Source: Lachnospiraceae bacterium UBA3641 (GTDB lineage Bacteria > Bacillota > Clostridia > Lachnospirales > Lachnospiraceae). From it: a stretch of DNA of 22,477 bases. Location of the stretch: the NCBI GenBank assembly GCA_002373875.1, contig DFKQ01000008.1, positions 10,809 through 33,285 on the forward strand, in the 5' to 3' direction. Below the pieces are notes generated by a model. It was given only the letters and a program-made list of their open reading frames with translations, did not search any database and was not told where the DNA came from. Both the position numbers and the translations under genes were made by a program. Positions 1 through 7,382 of this stretch are shown piece after piece (position 1 is the stretch's first letter; the number at the start of each line of letters is the position of its first letter).

Positions 1-920
1 AGGATAAGATCAATGCCTATATGACCCTGTATACATCCCTTGTTACCATAGCCAAGGCAGCCGCTCCCATGATCCCCTTCATGACTGAGCAGATATATCA
101 GAACCTTGTAAGAAGTGTGGATAAGTCGGCTCCCGAGAGCATACACCTGTGTGATTTTCCTGCTGTTAATAAGGCATTTATAGATGAAGAGCTTGAGAAG
201 AACATGGACGGTGTCCTTAAGACGGTCGTTATGGGACGCGCCTGCAGGAATGCATGCAGCATTAAGAACAGGCAGCCCATCGGCAAGATGTTGGTTAAGG
301 CTCCCTTTGAACTGTCCGAGTTTTACAAGGAGATAATCGAGGATGAGCTTAATGTAAAGTCAGTTGAATTTAAGGATGATGTGAGTGACTTTACTTCTTA
401 TTCATTCAAGCCACAGCTTAAGACCTTAGGTCCCAAGTACGGCAAGCTTATCGGCGCCATTAAACAGGCCCTTGCAGGCCTTGACGGATCGGATGCCATG
501 AGTAAGCTTAACAGTGAGGGCGAACTTAAGCTTGAAATAAACGGTGAAGAAGTTACCCTTGTTAAGGAAGACCTTCTTATCGAATCGGTCGAGAAGGACG
601 GATTCGTATCCGAGAACGATAACCAGATGACGGTGGTTCTTGATACCAACCTTACTCCCGAGCTTATCGAGGAAGGCTTTGTGCGTGAGCTTATAAGTAA
701 GATCCAGACCATGCGTAAGGAAGCGGGCTTCGAGGTTATGGACAAGATAATCGTATATGCTAAGGATAATGATAAGCTTAAGGGTATCATGGAGGGCAAT
801 AAAGCTGATATAATAAGGGATGTAATGGCCGATGATATCAGATATGATACACTCGACGGCTATGAGAAGGAGTGGGATATAAACGGCGAAAAGGTAATAC
901 TGGCTGTTAAGAAGATCTGA
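1..920 (+). CDS. ileS: Isoleucyl-tRNA synthetase, C-terminal part (5' truncated by window)
   Basis: The reading frame is open from the window edge (first full codon at base 3), so this is the last ~305 residues of a longer protein that charges tRNA-Ile with isoleucine in the cytosol. The start of the visible part (KAAAPMIPFMTEQIYQNLV) is the typical anticodon-binding helical domain of class Ia Ile/Val/Leu synthetases, and GRACRNACSIKNRQPIGK is a well-conserved IleRS stretch. The rest matches the C-terminal extension of the longer, eukaryote-like IleRS type. No C-terminal Cys4 zinc motif of the E. coli-type enzyme is seen. HIGH and KMSKS motifs lie outside the window. glgP follows after 26 nt, so co-transcription is possible. 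The family call is secure; the subtype is inference. Confidence 0.93.
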   Translation, partial: DKINAYMTLYTSLVTIAKAAAPMIPFMTEQIYQNLVRSVDKSAPESIHLCDFPAVNKAFIDEELEKNMDGVLKTVVMGRACRNACSIKNRQPIGKMLVKAPFELSEFYKEIIEDELNVKSVEFKDDVSDFTSYSFKPQLKTLGPKYGKLIGAIKQALAGLDGSDAMSKLNSEGELKLEINGEEVTLVKEDLLIESVEKDGFVSENDNQMTVVLDTNLTPELIEEGFVRELISKIQTMRKEAGFEVMDKIIVYAKDNDKLKGIMEGNKADIIRDVMADDIRYDTLDGYEKEWDINGEKVILAVKKI

Positions 921-946
921 CAGTCAAGATTAAAGTATAGGAGGAT

Positions 947-3421
947 ATGGTTTTGGTAAAGAAGCAGCAACAGCAGTTTGACAAGGAAGCATTTAAGAAG
1001 GTAGTAAGCGATAACGTAAAGACGTTATATCGTAAGACGCTTAAGGAAGCTTCGGACCAGCAGATATTCCAGGCCGTATGCTATGCGGTAAAGGATACCA
1101 TCATTGACAACTGGATGGATACCCAGAAGGCATATGAGAAGAAGGATCCCAAGACAGTATACTATCTGTCAATGGAATTCCTGATGGGCCGTGCCCTCGG
1201 AAACAGCCTTATAAACTTAAGGGAATATAAGGAAGTTGCCGAAGCGCTTGATGAGCTGGGGATCGATATTAACCTCGTTGAAGATCAGGAGAGGGATGCA
1301 GCGCTTGGTAACGGAGGTCTGGGCCGTCTTGCGGCATGCTTCCTTGATTCACTTGCTACACTTGGTTATTCTGCATACGGATGTGGAATCAGATACCGCT
1401 ACGGTATGTTCAAGCAGGAAATAAGGGACGGATATCAGGTGGAGGTACCTGACAACTGGCTTAAGGACGGTAATCCCTTCGAGCTTCGTCGCCCCGAATA
1501 TGCCAAGATAGTCAAGTTCGGCGGATATGTTAAGGTTGACGTTGACGAATTCGGTGAGAGTCACTTCTCACAGGAGGGATACCAGTCGGTACAGGCTATT
1601 CCTTACGATCTTCCCATAGTCGGCTATGGCAACAGGATAGTGAACACCTTAAGGATATGGGATGCCCAGCCTGTTGAGTGCTTCCAGCTTGACTCATTTG
1701 ATAAGGGTGATTACAAGATGGCAGTTGAGCAGGAGAACCTGGCGAGGAACATATGTGAGGTACTCTATCCCAATGATAACCACTATGCAGGTAAGGAGCT
1801 AAGGCTTAAGCAGCAGTACTTCTTTATCTCAGCCAGCATTCAGGAGGCTGTCGAGAAGTACATGCGAAGCCATAATGATATAAAGAAGCTGTATGAGAAG
1901 GTTGTATTCCAGCTTAATGATACCCATCCTACAGTAACTGTTGCCGAGCTTATGAGAATTCTCATGGACGAGTACGGACTCGGATGGGATGAGGCATGGG
2001 CCGTGACCACCAAGACATGTGCTTATACCAACCATACGATAATGTCGGAGGCTCTGGAGAAATGGCCCATCGAGCTCTTCTCAAGGCTTCTTCCGAGAAT
2101 CTACCAGATAGTTGAGGAGATAAACAGAAGGTTTATAGAACAGATAAGGGCCAAGTATCCGGGCAATGAGGATAAGGTCCGCAAGATGGCCATTATTTAT
2201 GATGGACAGGTTAAGATGGCTCATCTTGCCATATGTGCAGGCTTCTCGGTTAACGGTGTTGCAAGGCTTCATACAGAGATCCTTAAGAATCAGGAGCTTA
2301 AGGACTTCTATGAGATGATGCCCGAGAAGTTCAACAATAAGACAAACGGAATAACCCAGAGGCGCTTCCTCTTACACGGCAATCCGCTGCTTGCTGACTG
2401 GGTAACATCAAGGGTAGGCGATGACTGGATCACGAATCTTCCCAAGATAAACAAGCTTAAGGTATTTGCCGATGATGCCAAGGCCCAGCAGGAATTCATG
2501 AACATCAAGTACCAGAACAAGGTCCGCCTGGCCAAGTATATACTTGAGAATAACGGCATTGAAGTTGATCCGAGATCTATCTTTGATGTTCAGGTAAAGA
2601 GGCTTCATGAATACAAGAGGCAGCTCCTTAACATCCTTCATATAATGTATCTCTACAATGAGCTTAAGGAGCATCCGGAGATGGACTTCTACCCGAGGAC
2701 CTTTATCTTCGGTGCCAAGGCGGCAGCAGGCTATCGCACGGCCAAGCTTACCATCAAGCTTATAAATACGGTTGCGGATGTTGTAAACAACGATCCTTCC
2801 ATAAACGGTAAGATAAAGATCGTATTCATAGAGGATTACAGGGTATCGAATGCGGAGTGGATATTCGCGGCGGCCGATGTGTCCGAGCAGATATCAACTG
2901 CAAGTAAGGAAGCATCCGGTACCGGTAACATGAAGTTCATGCTTAACGGTGCGGTAACCCTCGGAACAATGGACGGAGCCAATGTCGAGATAGTGGAAGA
3001 GGTGGGTAAGGAGAACGCATTTATCTTCGGACTGTCATCGGAAGAGGTTATTAACTATGAGAACAGGGGCGGATATAATCCTCAGGAGATATTCAATAAC
3101 GATCCGGATATCCGTAAGGTCCTTATGCAGCTTATAAACGGGTATTACTGTCCGAATGATCCGGAGATGTTCAGGGACCTCTACAATTCGCTTCTTAATA
3201 CCCAGGTATCATCCAGGGCAGACACCTATTTCATCCTTAAGGACTTCAAGTCCTATGCAGAGGCTCAGAAGAAGGTAGAGGAAGCCTACAAGGATGAGAA
3301 GAGATGGGCCAAGATGGCAATACTTAATACGGCCTGTTCAGGCAAGTTCACATCCGACCGAACCATTCAGGAGTATGTGGATGAGATATGGCATTTGGAT
3401 AAGGTGACATTGAGGAAGTAA
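947..3421 (+). CDS. glgP: Glycogen/starch (alpha-glucan) phosphorylase
   Basis: Cytosolic GT35 enzyme releasing glucose 1-phosphate from alpha-1,4-glucan ends; it mobilises stored glycogen or imported maltodextrins. The length of 824 aa is normal. Family motifs are plain: YYLSMEFLMGRALGNSL near residue 70, ALGNGGLGRLAACFLDS near 120, VQLNDTHP-type FQLNDTHPT near 325, VKRLHEYKRQLLN near 550, and the pyridoxal-phosphate site EASGTGNMKFMLNG, with Lys663 as the likely cofactor lysine. The ribosome binding site AGGAGG (939-944) lies only 2 nt before ATG 947 but 8 nt before an in-frame TTG at 953, so translation may really begin at 953, two codons later. It follows ileS by 26 nt and ends at a hairpin. 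glgP and malP-type paralogues cannot be separated here. Confidence 0.96.
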   Translation: MVLVKKQQQQFDKEAFKKVVSDNVKTLYRKTLKEASDQQIFQAVCYAVKDTIIDNWMDTQKAYEKKDPKTVYYLSMEFLMGRALGNSLINLREYKEVAEALDELGIDINLVEDQERDAALGNGGLGRLAACFLDSLATLGYSAYGCGIRYRYGMFKQEIRDGYQVEVPDNWLKDGNPFELRRPEYAKIVKFGGYVKVDVDEFGESHFSQEGYQSVQAIPYDLPIVGYGNRIVNTLRIWDAQPVECFQLDSFDKGDYKMAVEQENLARNICEVLYPNDNHYAGKELRLKQQYFFISASIQEAVEKYMRSHNDIKKLYEKVVFQLNDTHPTVTVAELMRILMDEYGLGWDEAWAVTTKTCAYTNHTIMSEALEKWPIELFSRLLPRIYQIVEEINRRFIEQIRAKYPGNEDKVRKMAIIYDGQVKMAHLAICAGFSVNGVARLHTEILKNQELKDFYEMMPEKFNNKTNGITQRRFLLHGNPLLADWVTSRVGDDWITNLPKINKLKVFADDAKAQQEFMNIKYQNKVRLAKYILENNGIEVDPRSIFDVQVKRLHEYKRQLLNILHIMYLYNELKEHPEMDFYPRTFIFGAKAAAGYRTAKLTIKLINTVADVVNNDPSINGKIKIVFIEDYRVSNAEWIFAAADVSEQISTASKEASGTGNMKFMLNGAVTLGTMDGANVEIVEEVGKENAFIFGLSSEEVINYENRGGYNPQEIFNNDPDIRKVLMQLINGYYCPNDPEMFRDLYNSLLNTQVSSRADTYFILKDFKSYAEAQKKVEEAYKDEKRWAKMAILNTACSGKFTSDRTIQEYVDEIWHLDKVTLRK

Positions 3422-3449
3422 TTATTTATATATAGGCAATATTTATATT

Positions 3450-3475
3450 AACGGCACAGGTTTTTCTGTGCCGTT
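3450..3475 (+). terminator. Hairpin terminator after glgP
   Basis: A perfect 10-bp stem (AACGGCACAG / CTGTGCCGTT) closes a GTTTTT loop 28 nt after the glgP stop. The following run (AGTTTATAAATT) is AT-rich but not a clean T tract, so intrinsic termination is likely but may be partial. Confidence 0.75.
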
Positions 3476-3571
3476 AGTTTATAAATTGTATTACCCAACA
3501 AGGTATTAAATATTTCTTCAATCATTCGGAGCTTATGATCCTGCACTGTTGGTGAAGTCATGGCTCCTATA

Positions 3572-3633
3572 AATTAAACCACATATTTTACGGGCAAATA
3601 TGCTTGATAATCCGTAAATTATGTGGTTTAATT
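3572..3633. repeat. 62-nt inverted repeat, candidate operator of the HTH/HipA module
   Basis: Two 22-nt arms (3572-3593 and 3612-3633) are reverse complements with one mismatch, around an 18-nt centre (3594-3611). The right arm ends 7 nt before the GAGG ribosome binding site of the HTH gene at 3653. A -10-like GATAAT sits at 3606-3611 inside the centre, so a protein binding both arms would cover the promoter; the -35 is weak. An HTH protein downstream makes autoregulation the natural reading. A transcription-attenuating hairpin or the scar of a mobile element are alternatives. Confidence 0.7.
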
Positions 3634-3652
3634 GCTTTGTGAGGTAATCTGT

Positions 3653-4198
3653 ATGAAGAAGGATTATGTTATTGGAAAATATCTGACAGGAGAGGACATA
3701 AAGCGAGTCAGGGAATTGCTTGGTATGACACAGAGAGAGTTTGCGGCTTTTACCGGATGTGCGGTAAGAACTGTAGAGAACTGGGAGACCAAGGACGGGA
3801 AGATAACCGGGCCTATTGTGACTCTGACGGAAATACTGTTAAGGAAGCCGGAGCTTGCAAAAAAGCTTGAACTGCCGGCAAATGGTCTGAAGCTCAGGCT
3901 TTGGTATATGTATAAGAACATGGTCTGTACGGTCATTGATGTAGATGAAATGTCGCGGGAAGTAAAGATCCACAATTATATTGGCAATCCTTTGTACAGG
4001 GCATTTGGGATCAATGATGATCCTGATTTTGATGATTATGAGGAATTTCTTGAATCAAGGTGTTTTCCGAAGGAGCGGGATAAGATAAAGCTTGAGCTTA
4101 AGAAGCTGAATATTCCCTTTTATGATCCGATAATGATAATCGAGAAAACGCAGGGTCGCATGGCGGAGGATGATTTTTGGATCAGGATAGAGAGGTAG
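3653..4198 (+). CDS. XRE-type HTH protein with HipA-N-like C-terminal region (antitoxin candidate)
   Basis: A 181-aa protein. ATG 3653 is chosen because GAGG at 3641-3644 lies 8 nt upstream; a longer TTG start at 3632 would fall inside the inverted repeat. Residues ~12-62 form an XRE-like helix-turn-helix (VRELLGMTQREFAAFTGCAV then VENWE). From ~82 on, the sequence WYMYKNMVCTVIDVDE, ESRCFPKERDKI and TQGRMAEDDFWIRI resembles, from memory, the N-terminal recognition region found in HipA-like kinases of Firmicutes ((R)xxPxxR then a T/K-x-G-x-x-x-x-D-x-x-W-I ending). It sits 3 nt before the kinase gene, so the two are almost surely one transcript. Expected role: DNA-binding autoregulator and kinase partner. 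HTH is sure; the role is inferred. Confidence 0.8.
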   Translation: MKKDYVIGKYLTGEDIKRVRELLGMTQREFAAFTGCAVRTVENWETKDGKITGPIVTLTEILLRKPELAKKLELPANGLKLRLWYMYKNMVCTVIDVDEMSREVKIHNYIGNPLYRAFGINDDPDFDDYEEFLESRCFPKERDKIKLELKKLNIPFYDPIMIIEKTQGRMAEDDFWIRIER

Positions 4199-4201
4199 GT
4201 C

Positions 4202-5008
4202 ATGATCACGCTGAATGATGAGGATATCAAGGAGCTTGACAGGAAATCATCAAAGGGAAACCAGCTTAAGTTCGAAAGGGACGGAGTTTGGTATAAGGCT
4301 GATTATCTGGGTTACGAGGGGCTTGCAGAGTATACGGTTTCGAAGCTGCTTAAATTCTCCGATATGGAAGCAGAGGAATATGTCGATTATGAGATAGAGC
4401 AGATATGCTATAACGGACAGATATTTAATGCATGCCGTAGCAGTGATTTTACAGGCAGATGGCAGCTTATAACCTTGGAACGGCTGTTTAAGCAGACATA
4501 CGGATACGGACTTAATAAAGTCGTGTATTCCGTAAGTGATAATGAAGACAGGCTGAAAGTACTTACGGAGCAGGTGGAGCGGGTAACAGGGATCAGAGAT
4601 TTCGGGATATATATGAGCAAGGTGCTTACGGTTGACGCCCTGTTTCTTAACGAGGACAGGCATACACATAATCTCGCAGTGCTGACCGACAATAAGGGTG
4701 GGTTCAGGTTATCGCCAATATTTGATAATGCTGCAGGGCTCTTGTCGGATACCACCCTTGAATACCCTATGGGGCAGGATTATATATCATTGATGGATAA
4801 GGTCAGGCCCAAGACATTCTGTGATGATTTCACGGAACAGCTTGAAACGGCTGAGAAATTATATGGAAAGAATATAGGCTTCAGCTATGGATATAATGAT
4901 GTCAGGAATATCGTTGACCGTGCGGAAGTCTATGATAAGCCGATAAGGGAACGGGTCATAAACGTGATCATGCAGACCAAAAGGAGTTATGAATATTTAT
5001 TTAAGTAG
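4202..5008 (+). CDS. HipA-like serine/threonine kinase (toxin candidate)
   Basis: A 268-aa protein with the HipA kinase signature: D145 in LTVDALFLN, then N150, D152-R153-H154 and N157 (N-x-DRH-x-x-N catalytic loop), and SPIFDN at 171-176, where D175 corresponds to the metal-binding Asp of HipA. K32 within GVWYKAD and the GYEGLAEYTVSKLL stretch probably form the ATP-binding lobe. It is much shorter than E. coli HipA (about 440 aa) and lacks the usual N-terminal subdomain. A region resembling that subdomain is instead found in the HTH protein just upstream. Its ribosome binding site (AGAGG, 4191-4195) overlaps the upstream stop, consistent with coupled translation. HipA itself phosphorylates glutamyl-tRNA synthetase; the target here is unknown. 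All visible catalytic residues are intact. Confidence 0.85.
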   Translation: MITLNDEDIKELDRKSSKGNQLKFERDGVWYKADYLGYEGLAEYTVSKLLKFSDMEAEEYVDYEIEQICYNGQIFNACRSSDFTGRWQLITLERLFKQTYGYGLNKVVYSVSDNEDRLKVLTEQVERVTGIRDFGIYMSKVLTVDALFLNEDRHTHNLAVLTDNKGGFRLSPIFDNAAGLLSDTTLEYPMGQDYISLMDKVRPKTFCDDFTEQLETAEKLYGKNIGFSYGYNDVRNIVDRAEVYDKPIRERVINVIMQTKRSYEYLFK

Positions 5009-5064
5009 AATTATGGTTATTGATAGAGATATAAATGTATATCGACATGCATGGATATATCATC

Positions 5065-5265
5065 TCATATCAAATCCATGTGGCAGTTTAGAGCACGTGA
5101 TAGCATAAGAAGGGTATTTCCCTGAGCCCTTGATATATCACGCTGGTTCTGTTCAAATAACTGGATCTGTCTAAGTGCTACACCGGATCTGTCGGCAAGC
5201 ATCTTTTGAGAGAGTCCGGCGTATGTCCTGAGCCGCTTAAGCCTTGATCCTTCGTAAACACTCAT
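5065..5265 (-). CDS. Small XRE-family HTH protein
   Basis: 66 aa, nearly all one helix-turn-helix: RLKRLRTYAGLSQKMLADRS, then GVALRQIQLFEQNQRDI, then a final helix with LLMLSRALNC. The ATG (5263-5265) comes 5 nt after the stop of the 150-aa gene upstream on the same strand and in another frame, and GGAAGGA lies ~13 nt ahead, so translation is probably coupled. Such a small HTH protein linked to a partner of similar size suggests an antitoxin or autoregulator. From memory, related proteins exist with this HTH fused to the partner's C-terminus, so the split could be ancestral or a local frameshift. Function is not established. Confidence 0.8.
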   Translation of the reverse strand: MSVYEGSRLKRLRTYAGLSQKMLADRSGVALRQIQLFEQNQRDISRAQGNTLLMLSRALNCHMDLI

Positions 5266-5270
5266 TCGGC

Positions 5271-5723
5271 TTACGATCCTTCCGCATGATTACGGCATTG
5301 TTCATCCATTATTTCAACAAACAGCGAAATATCTGCTTCATGAAGTGCATCGTACATCCCACAGATCTTATCAATGGGCATATGATTGTTTATTTCACGA
5401 AAAGTCAGACAGGAAGTCCATTGATAATAAGCAAGGGACCAGCCGGCCCAGTATTCGGGTGATTTGTCAAGGTACATGATATCCTCCGTATCTATGAGCC
5501 TGTCAGTGCAATCATGTATCACCTCACGGACAACTTCGCAACCGTTCTTTCCTGCGATATATGCCGGATTACCTATCTCGACCTGATTCGAAATACCGCT
5601 TATGATAAACATCTTGTGAAATTCATTCAGGTCAAACTTAAGGGTATTTACGGAATGATCATACATATCACCCAATATTCTCTGTGCTGAATTCAGGTAT
5701 AATTCATCATATGCGCAGATCAT
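5271..5723 (-). CDS. Conserved hypothetical protein paired with the HTH gene (possible toxin)
   Basis: 150 aa, acidic and aromatic-rich, no signal peptide or membrane segment. I prefer ATG at 5723 because AGGTGA lies 6 nt upstream; an in-frame GTG at 5729 would overlap that site. Recognisable blocks are FHKMFIISGISNQVEIGNPAYIAGKNG in the middle (shown by its ends FHKMFI and YIAGKNG), SPEYWAGWSLAYYQW near residues 88-102, and a C-terminal LHEADISLFVEIMDE. I have a memory of this pattern (Y-x-GW-x-LAYYQW, LHEAD) in Clostridia, always with an XRE HTH either fused or adjacent, but no known biochemical function. Treat as a candidate two-gene module with the HTH at 5065-5265. Confidence 0.7.
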   Translation of the reverse strand: MICAYDELYLNSAQRILGDMYDHSVNTLKFDLNEFHKMFIISGISNQVEIGNPAYIAGKNGCEVVREVIHDCTDRLIDTEDIMYLDKSPEYWAGWSLAYYQWTSCLTFREINNHMPIDKICGMYDALHEADISLFVEIMDEQCRNHAEGS

Positions 5724-5742
5724 CGTCACTCACCTGCCCTCT

Positions 5743-5883
5743 CATTATATCAAGGATGCATTTGACAAAATGGTAAGAGGTGATAATAAGGACGATAAAT
5801 GTGATGAACTTAAAAAGGTAGTTGAGTCATTTTCAGGGTTTTACAGAATAGAACAAAATATTCCTTTCAAAAATCACAAATAG
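5743..5883 (+). pseudogene. Open 3' end of a lost gene
   Basis: A plus-strand frame reads through with no credible start and ends at TAG 5881-5883. It encodes HYIKDAFDKMVRG, then KCDELKKVVESFSGFYRIE and ends NIPFKNHK. Composition is protein-like (amphipathic, charged) and the frame stays open back past 5701, overlapping the minus-strand gene. An ATG at 5770 would give only 37 aa and lacks a well-spaced ribosome binding site. Most likely it is the C-terminal remnant of a gene cut off by the insertion of the 5065-5723 module. The family is not recognised. Confidence 0.35.
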
Positions 5884-6023
5884 TTAAAAAATATTCAATT
5901 AATAGATCTGTATTGCTACATATCTTAATACAGTATTTATAGTGCTGAACTGAATTGGCATAAGAATAAAAATTCATTTAATATAATTATGAGATATGTA
6001 CGGGATTTTGTTAATTTTGGAAA

Positions 6024-6052
6024 TTGAATTATCACACAAAGGTTATTAATAT
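6024..6052 (+). promoter_or_regulatory. Candidate promoter of tspO
   Basis: TTGAAT (6024-6029) and TAATAT (6047-6052) are 17 nt apart, 35 nt before the tspO start. The whole 5884-6086 spacer is AT-rich and shows nothing else I can support. Confidence 0.4.
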
Positions 6053-6086
6053 ACTTTACTAAATTAAATGAAAGCGAGCGTATGGT

Positions 6087-6554
6087 ATGAAAAAACCATG
6101 GATCTACATTATATGCATTATATTGATTGAAGTAGCAGGCTTTGCGGTGGGTATGCTGACAAAGGAAGGCACAAAGATATACGCAGAAACATTGATTAAA
6201 CCTGTATTATCTCCGCCTGGAATTGTATTTCCGATTGCATGGACAATTCTATACGCCCTGATGGGGATAAGTACGGCAAGGGTGATTTTGTCTGACAGTT
6301 CCAAGGCGAGAAGTAAGAGTTTGCTCTTCTTTGGGATCCAGCTTGTTTTAAATCTTGCATGGAGTTTCATTTTCTTTGGAGCGCAAAGGTTTGACTTTGC
6401 TTTAATTGAGCTGCTGGTGATGATCGCTGTGGTTATTGCTATGGTCGTTCAATTTATGAAGTGTGATTCGATTGCAGGGAAACTGCAGATTCCGTATATT
6501 GCGTGGCTGTGTTTTGCGACATATCTTAATGCCGCTGTTATGGTATTAAATTGA
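6087..6554 (+). CDS. tspO: TspO/MBR-family membrane protein
   Basis: 155 aa with five hydrophobic segments (about 5-23, 45-67, 77-98, 105-125, 133-154), the normal size and topology of the translocator protein/peripheral benzodiazepine receptor family. Signature residues are present: PVLSPPGIVFPIAWTILYALMG, shown by SPPG then W-x-x-LY, a second-half LNLAWSFIFFG, and the C-terminal PYIAWLCFATYLN. Family members sit in the cytoplasmic membrane and bind porphyrins and sterols, often linked to stress or tetrapyrrole handling; the role in this organism is unknown. The ribosome binding site is weak (AAAGCGAG). It stands alone between toxin-antitoxin-like modules, convergent with hicB. Confidence 0.9.
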   Translation: MKKPWIYIICIILIEVAGFAVGMLTKEGTKIYAETLIKPVLSPPGIVFPIAWTILYALMGISTARVILSDSSKARSKSLLFFGIQLVLNLAWSFIFFGAQRFDFALIELLVMIAVVIAMVVQFMKCDSIAGKLQIPYIAWLCFATYLNAAVMVLN

Positions 6555-6577
6555 ATTGTCATTATGGAAAATGCCAT

Positions 6578-7030
6578 TTATCGTTTAATTGCCAAGGTCT
6601 TTTTAAGTGCTTCCTGAAGTACCTTGGATACATTAAGTTGAGCTTTATCCGCAGCGTAATTAAGCCAACAGGGTAAAGTTACATTTCTTCGAACCATTTT
6701 GTTGTCGTGTTTGAGTCGATATTCTGAAAAATCAACATCCACATAGGTCAATAAACCTGTTGAATAGTCAAAAATCTCATCGGCATCTTCTCTCGCCTTG
6801 GCAATTGCCTGTTCGGAAGATGACGGTTCAGGGAGTGCCAAACCATCATCTTCCATAGTTATTCCTTTAAGTCCGATCGCATCTCTGGCCATTTCAATGG
6901 CGTTTGTCAAACTGTTTCCTTCAGTGTATATATTCATATCCGGTACAAAAACCAGGTAGTCTTCATTGTTTTTTTCTATAAAAGTGGGATAAGTGTTTTT
7001 TGTAGTATTTGTCTTTTTCATTTTATTCAT
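6578..7030 (-). CDS. hicB: HicB-family antitoxin
   Basis: 150 aa. The N-terminal part (~12-75: YPTFIEKNNEDYLVFVPDMN, then a helix with AIEMARDAIGLKG) is the degenerate RNase H-like HicB fold. The C-terminus (~113-148: RRNVTLPCWLNYAADKA, then NVSKVLQEALKKTL) looks like the ribbon-helix-helix DNA-binding end typical of many HicB proteins. HicB neutralises HicA and represses the operon. It lies 107 nt after hicA on the same strand, the usual hicA-then-hicB order, though the gap is longer than usual. The start at 7030 has only a weak AGAGAA site; an ATG three codons later (7021) is possible. Confidence 0.88.
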   Translation of the reverse strand: MNKMKKTNTTKNTYPTFIEKNNEDYLVFVPDMNIYTEGNSLTNAIEMARDAIGLKGITMEDDGLALPEPSSSEQAIAKAREDADEIFDYSTGLLTYVDVDFSEYRLKHDNKMVRRNVTLPCWLNYAADKAQLNVSKVLQEALKKTLAIKR

Positions 7031-7137
7031 TCTTTATTATTCTCTATATTAATATAAGTTTTGTTCTCTTTTATGTTATTTCGATAATTGTGTATTAAAT
7101 ATTTAGGTATTTTTTATTCTCGGATTGTTTTCTGATG

Positions 7138-7311
7138 TTATTTAATGTTCCACTTTTTCATTATTTTTTTTGCAGTTATTTCGTTTATTTCTTTATGTCG
7201 AGGGATCTGTTCCGTATCGGATCTTCTTTTGAAAGTATCATGATTTCCACCATGTGCACTGAATTCAAAGCCTACAGATTCTAGCTTTTTAACTAAATCC
7301 TTATATTTCAT
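7138..7311 (-). CDS. hicA: HicA-family toxin (mRNA interferase), short ORF
   Basis: 57 aa read on the minus strand from ATG 7309-7311 to TAA 7138-7140. The protein begins MKYKDLVKKLESVGFEF, has the GGNHDTF block with the catalytic His24 of the dsRBD-like HicA fold, and ends with IPRHKEINEITAKKIMKKW, a standard HicA tail. HicA cleaves mRNA and is held in check by HicB, encoded next. GGGAGG lies about 12 nt upstream of the ATG, and an in-frame TGA directly precedes the ATG, so no longer start exists. It looks complete and potentially active. Confidence 0.88.
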   Translation of the reverse strand: MKYKDLVKKLESVGFEFSAHGGNHDTFKRRSDTEQIPRHKEINEITAKKIMKKWNIK

Positions 7312-7348
7312 TCAAGAATGTAACCCTCCCTTCTGATTAGTCATTCAT

Positions 7349-7382
7349 ATTATACACATTAATCACACACTAGTCAATGTGT
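7349..7382 (-). promoter_or_regulatory. Promoter and candidate operator of hicAB
   Basis: On the minus strand TTGACT (7372-7377) and TATAAT (7349-7354) are exactly 17 nt apart, a near-consensus sigma-A promoter about 35 nt before hicA. An inverted repeat, ACACA (7365-7369) and TGTGT (7378-7382) around 8 nt, brackets the -35 and is a natural HicB-type binding site. The motif TGACTA recurs on the minus strand at the -35 and again after the -10. Confidence 0.7.

Noticed and set aside
5050..5080. Inverted repeat CATGGAT/ATCCATG at the 3' end of the small HTH gene
   Set aside because: Seven-base arms with a 17-nt gap and no T run; not strong enough to call a terminator.
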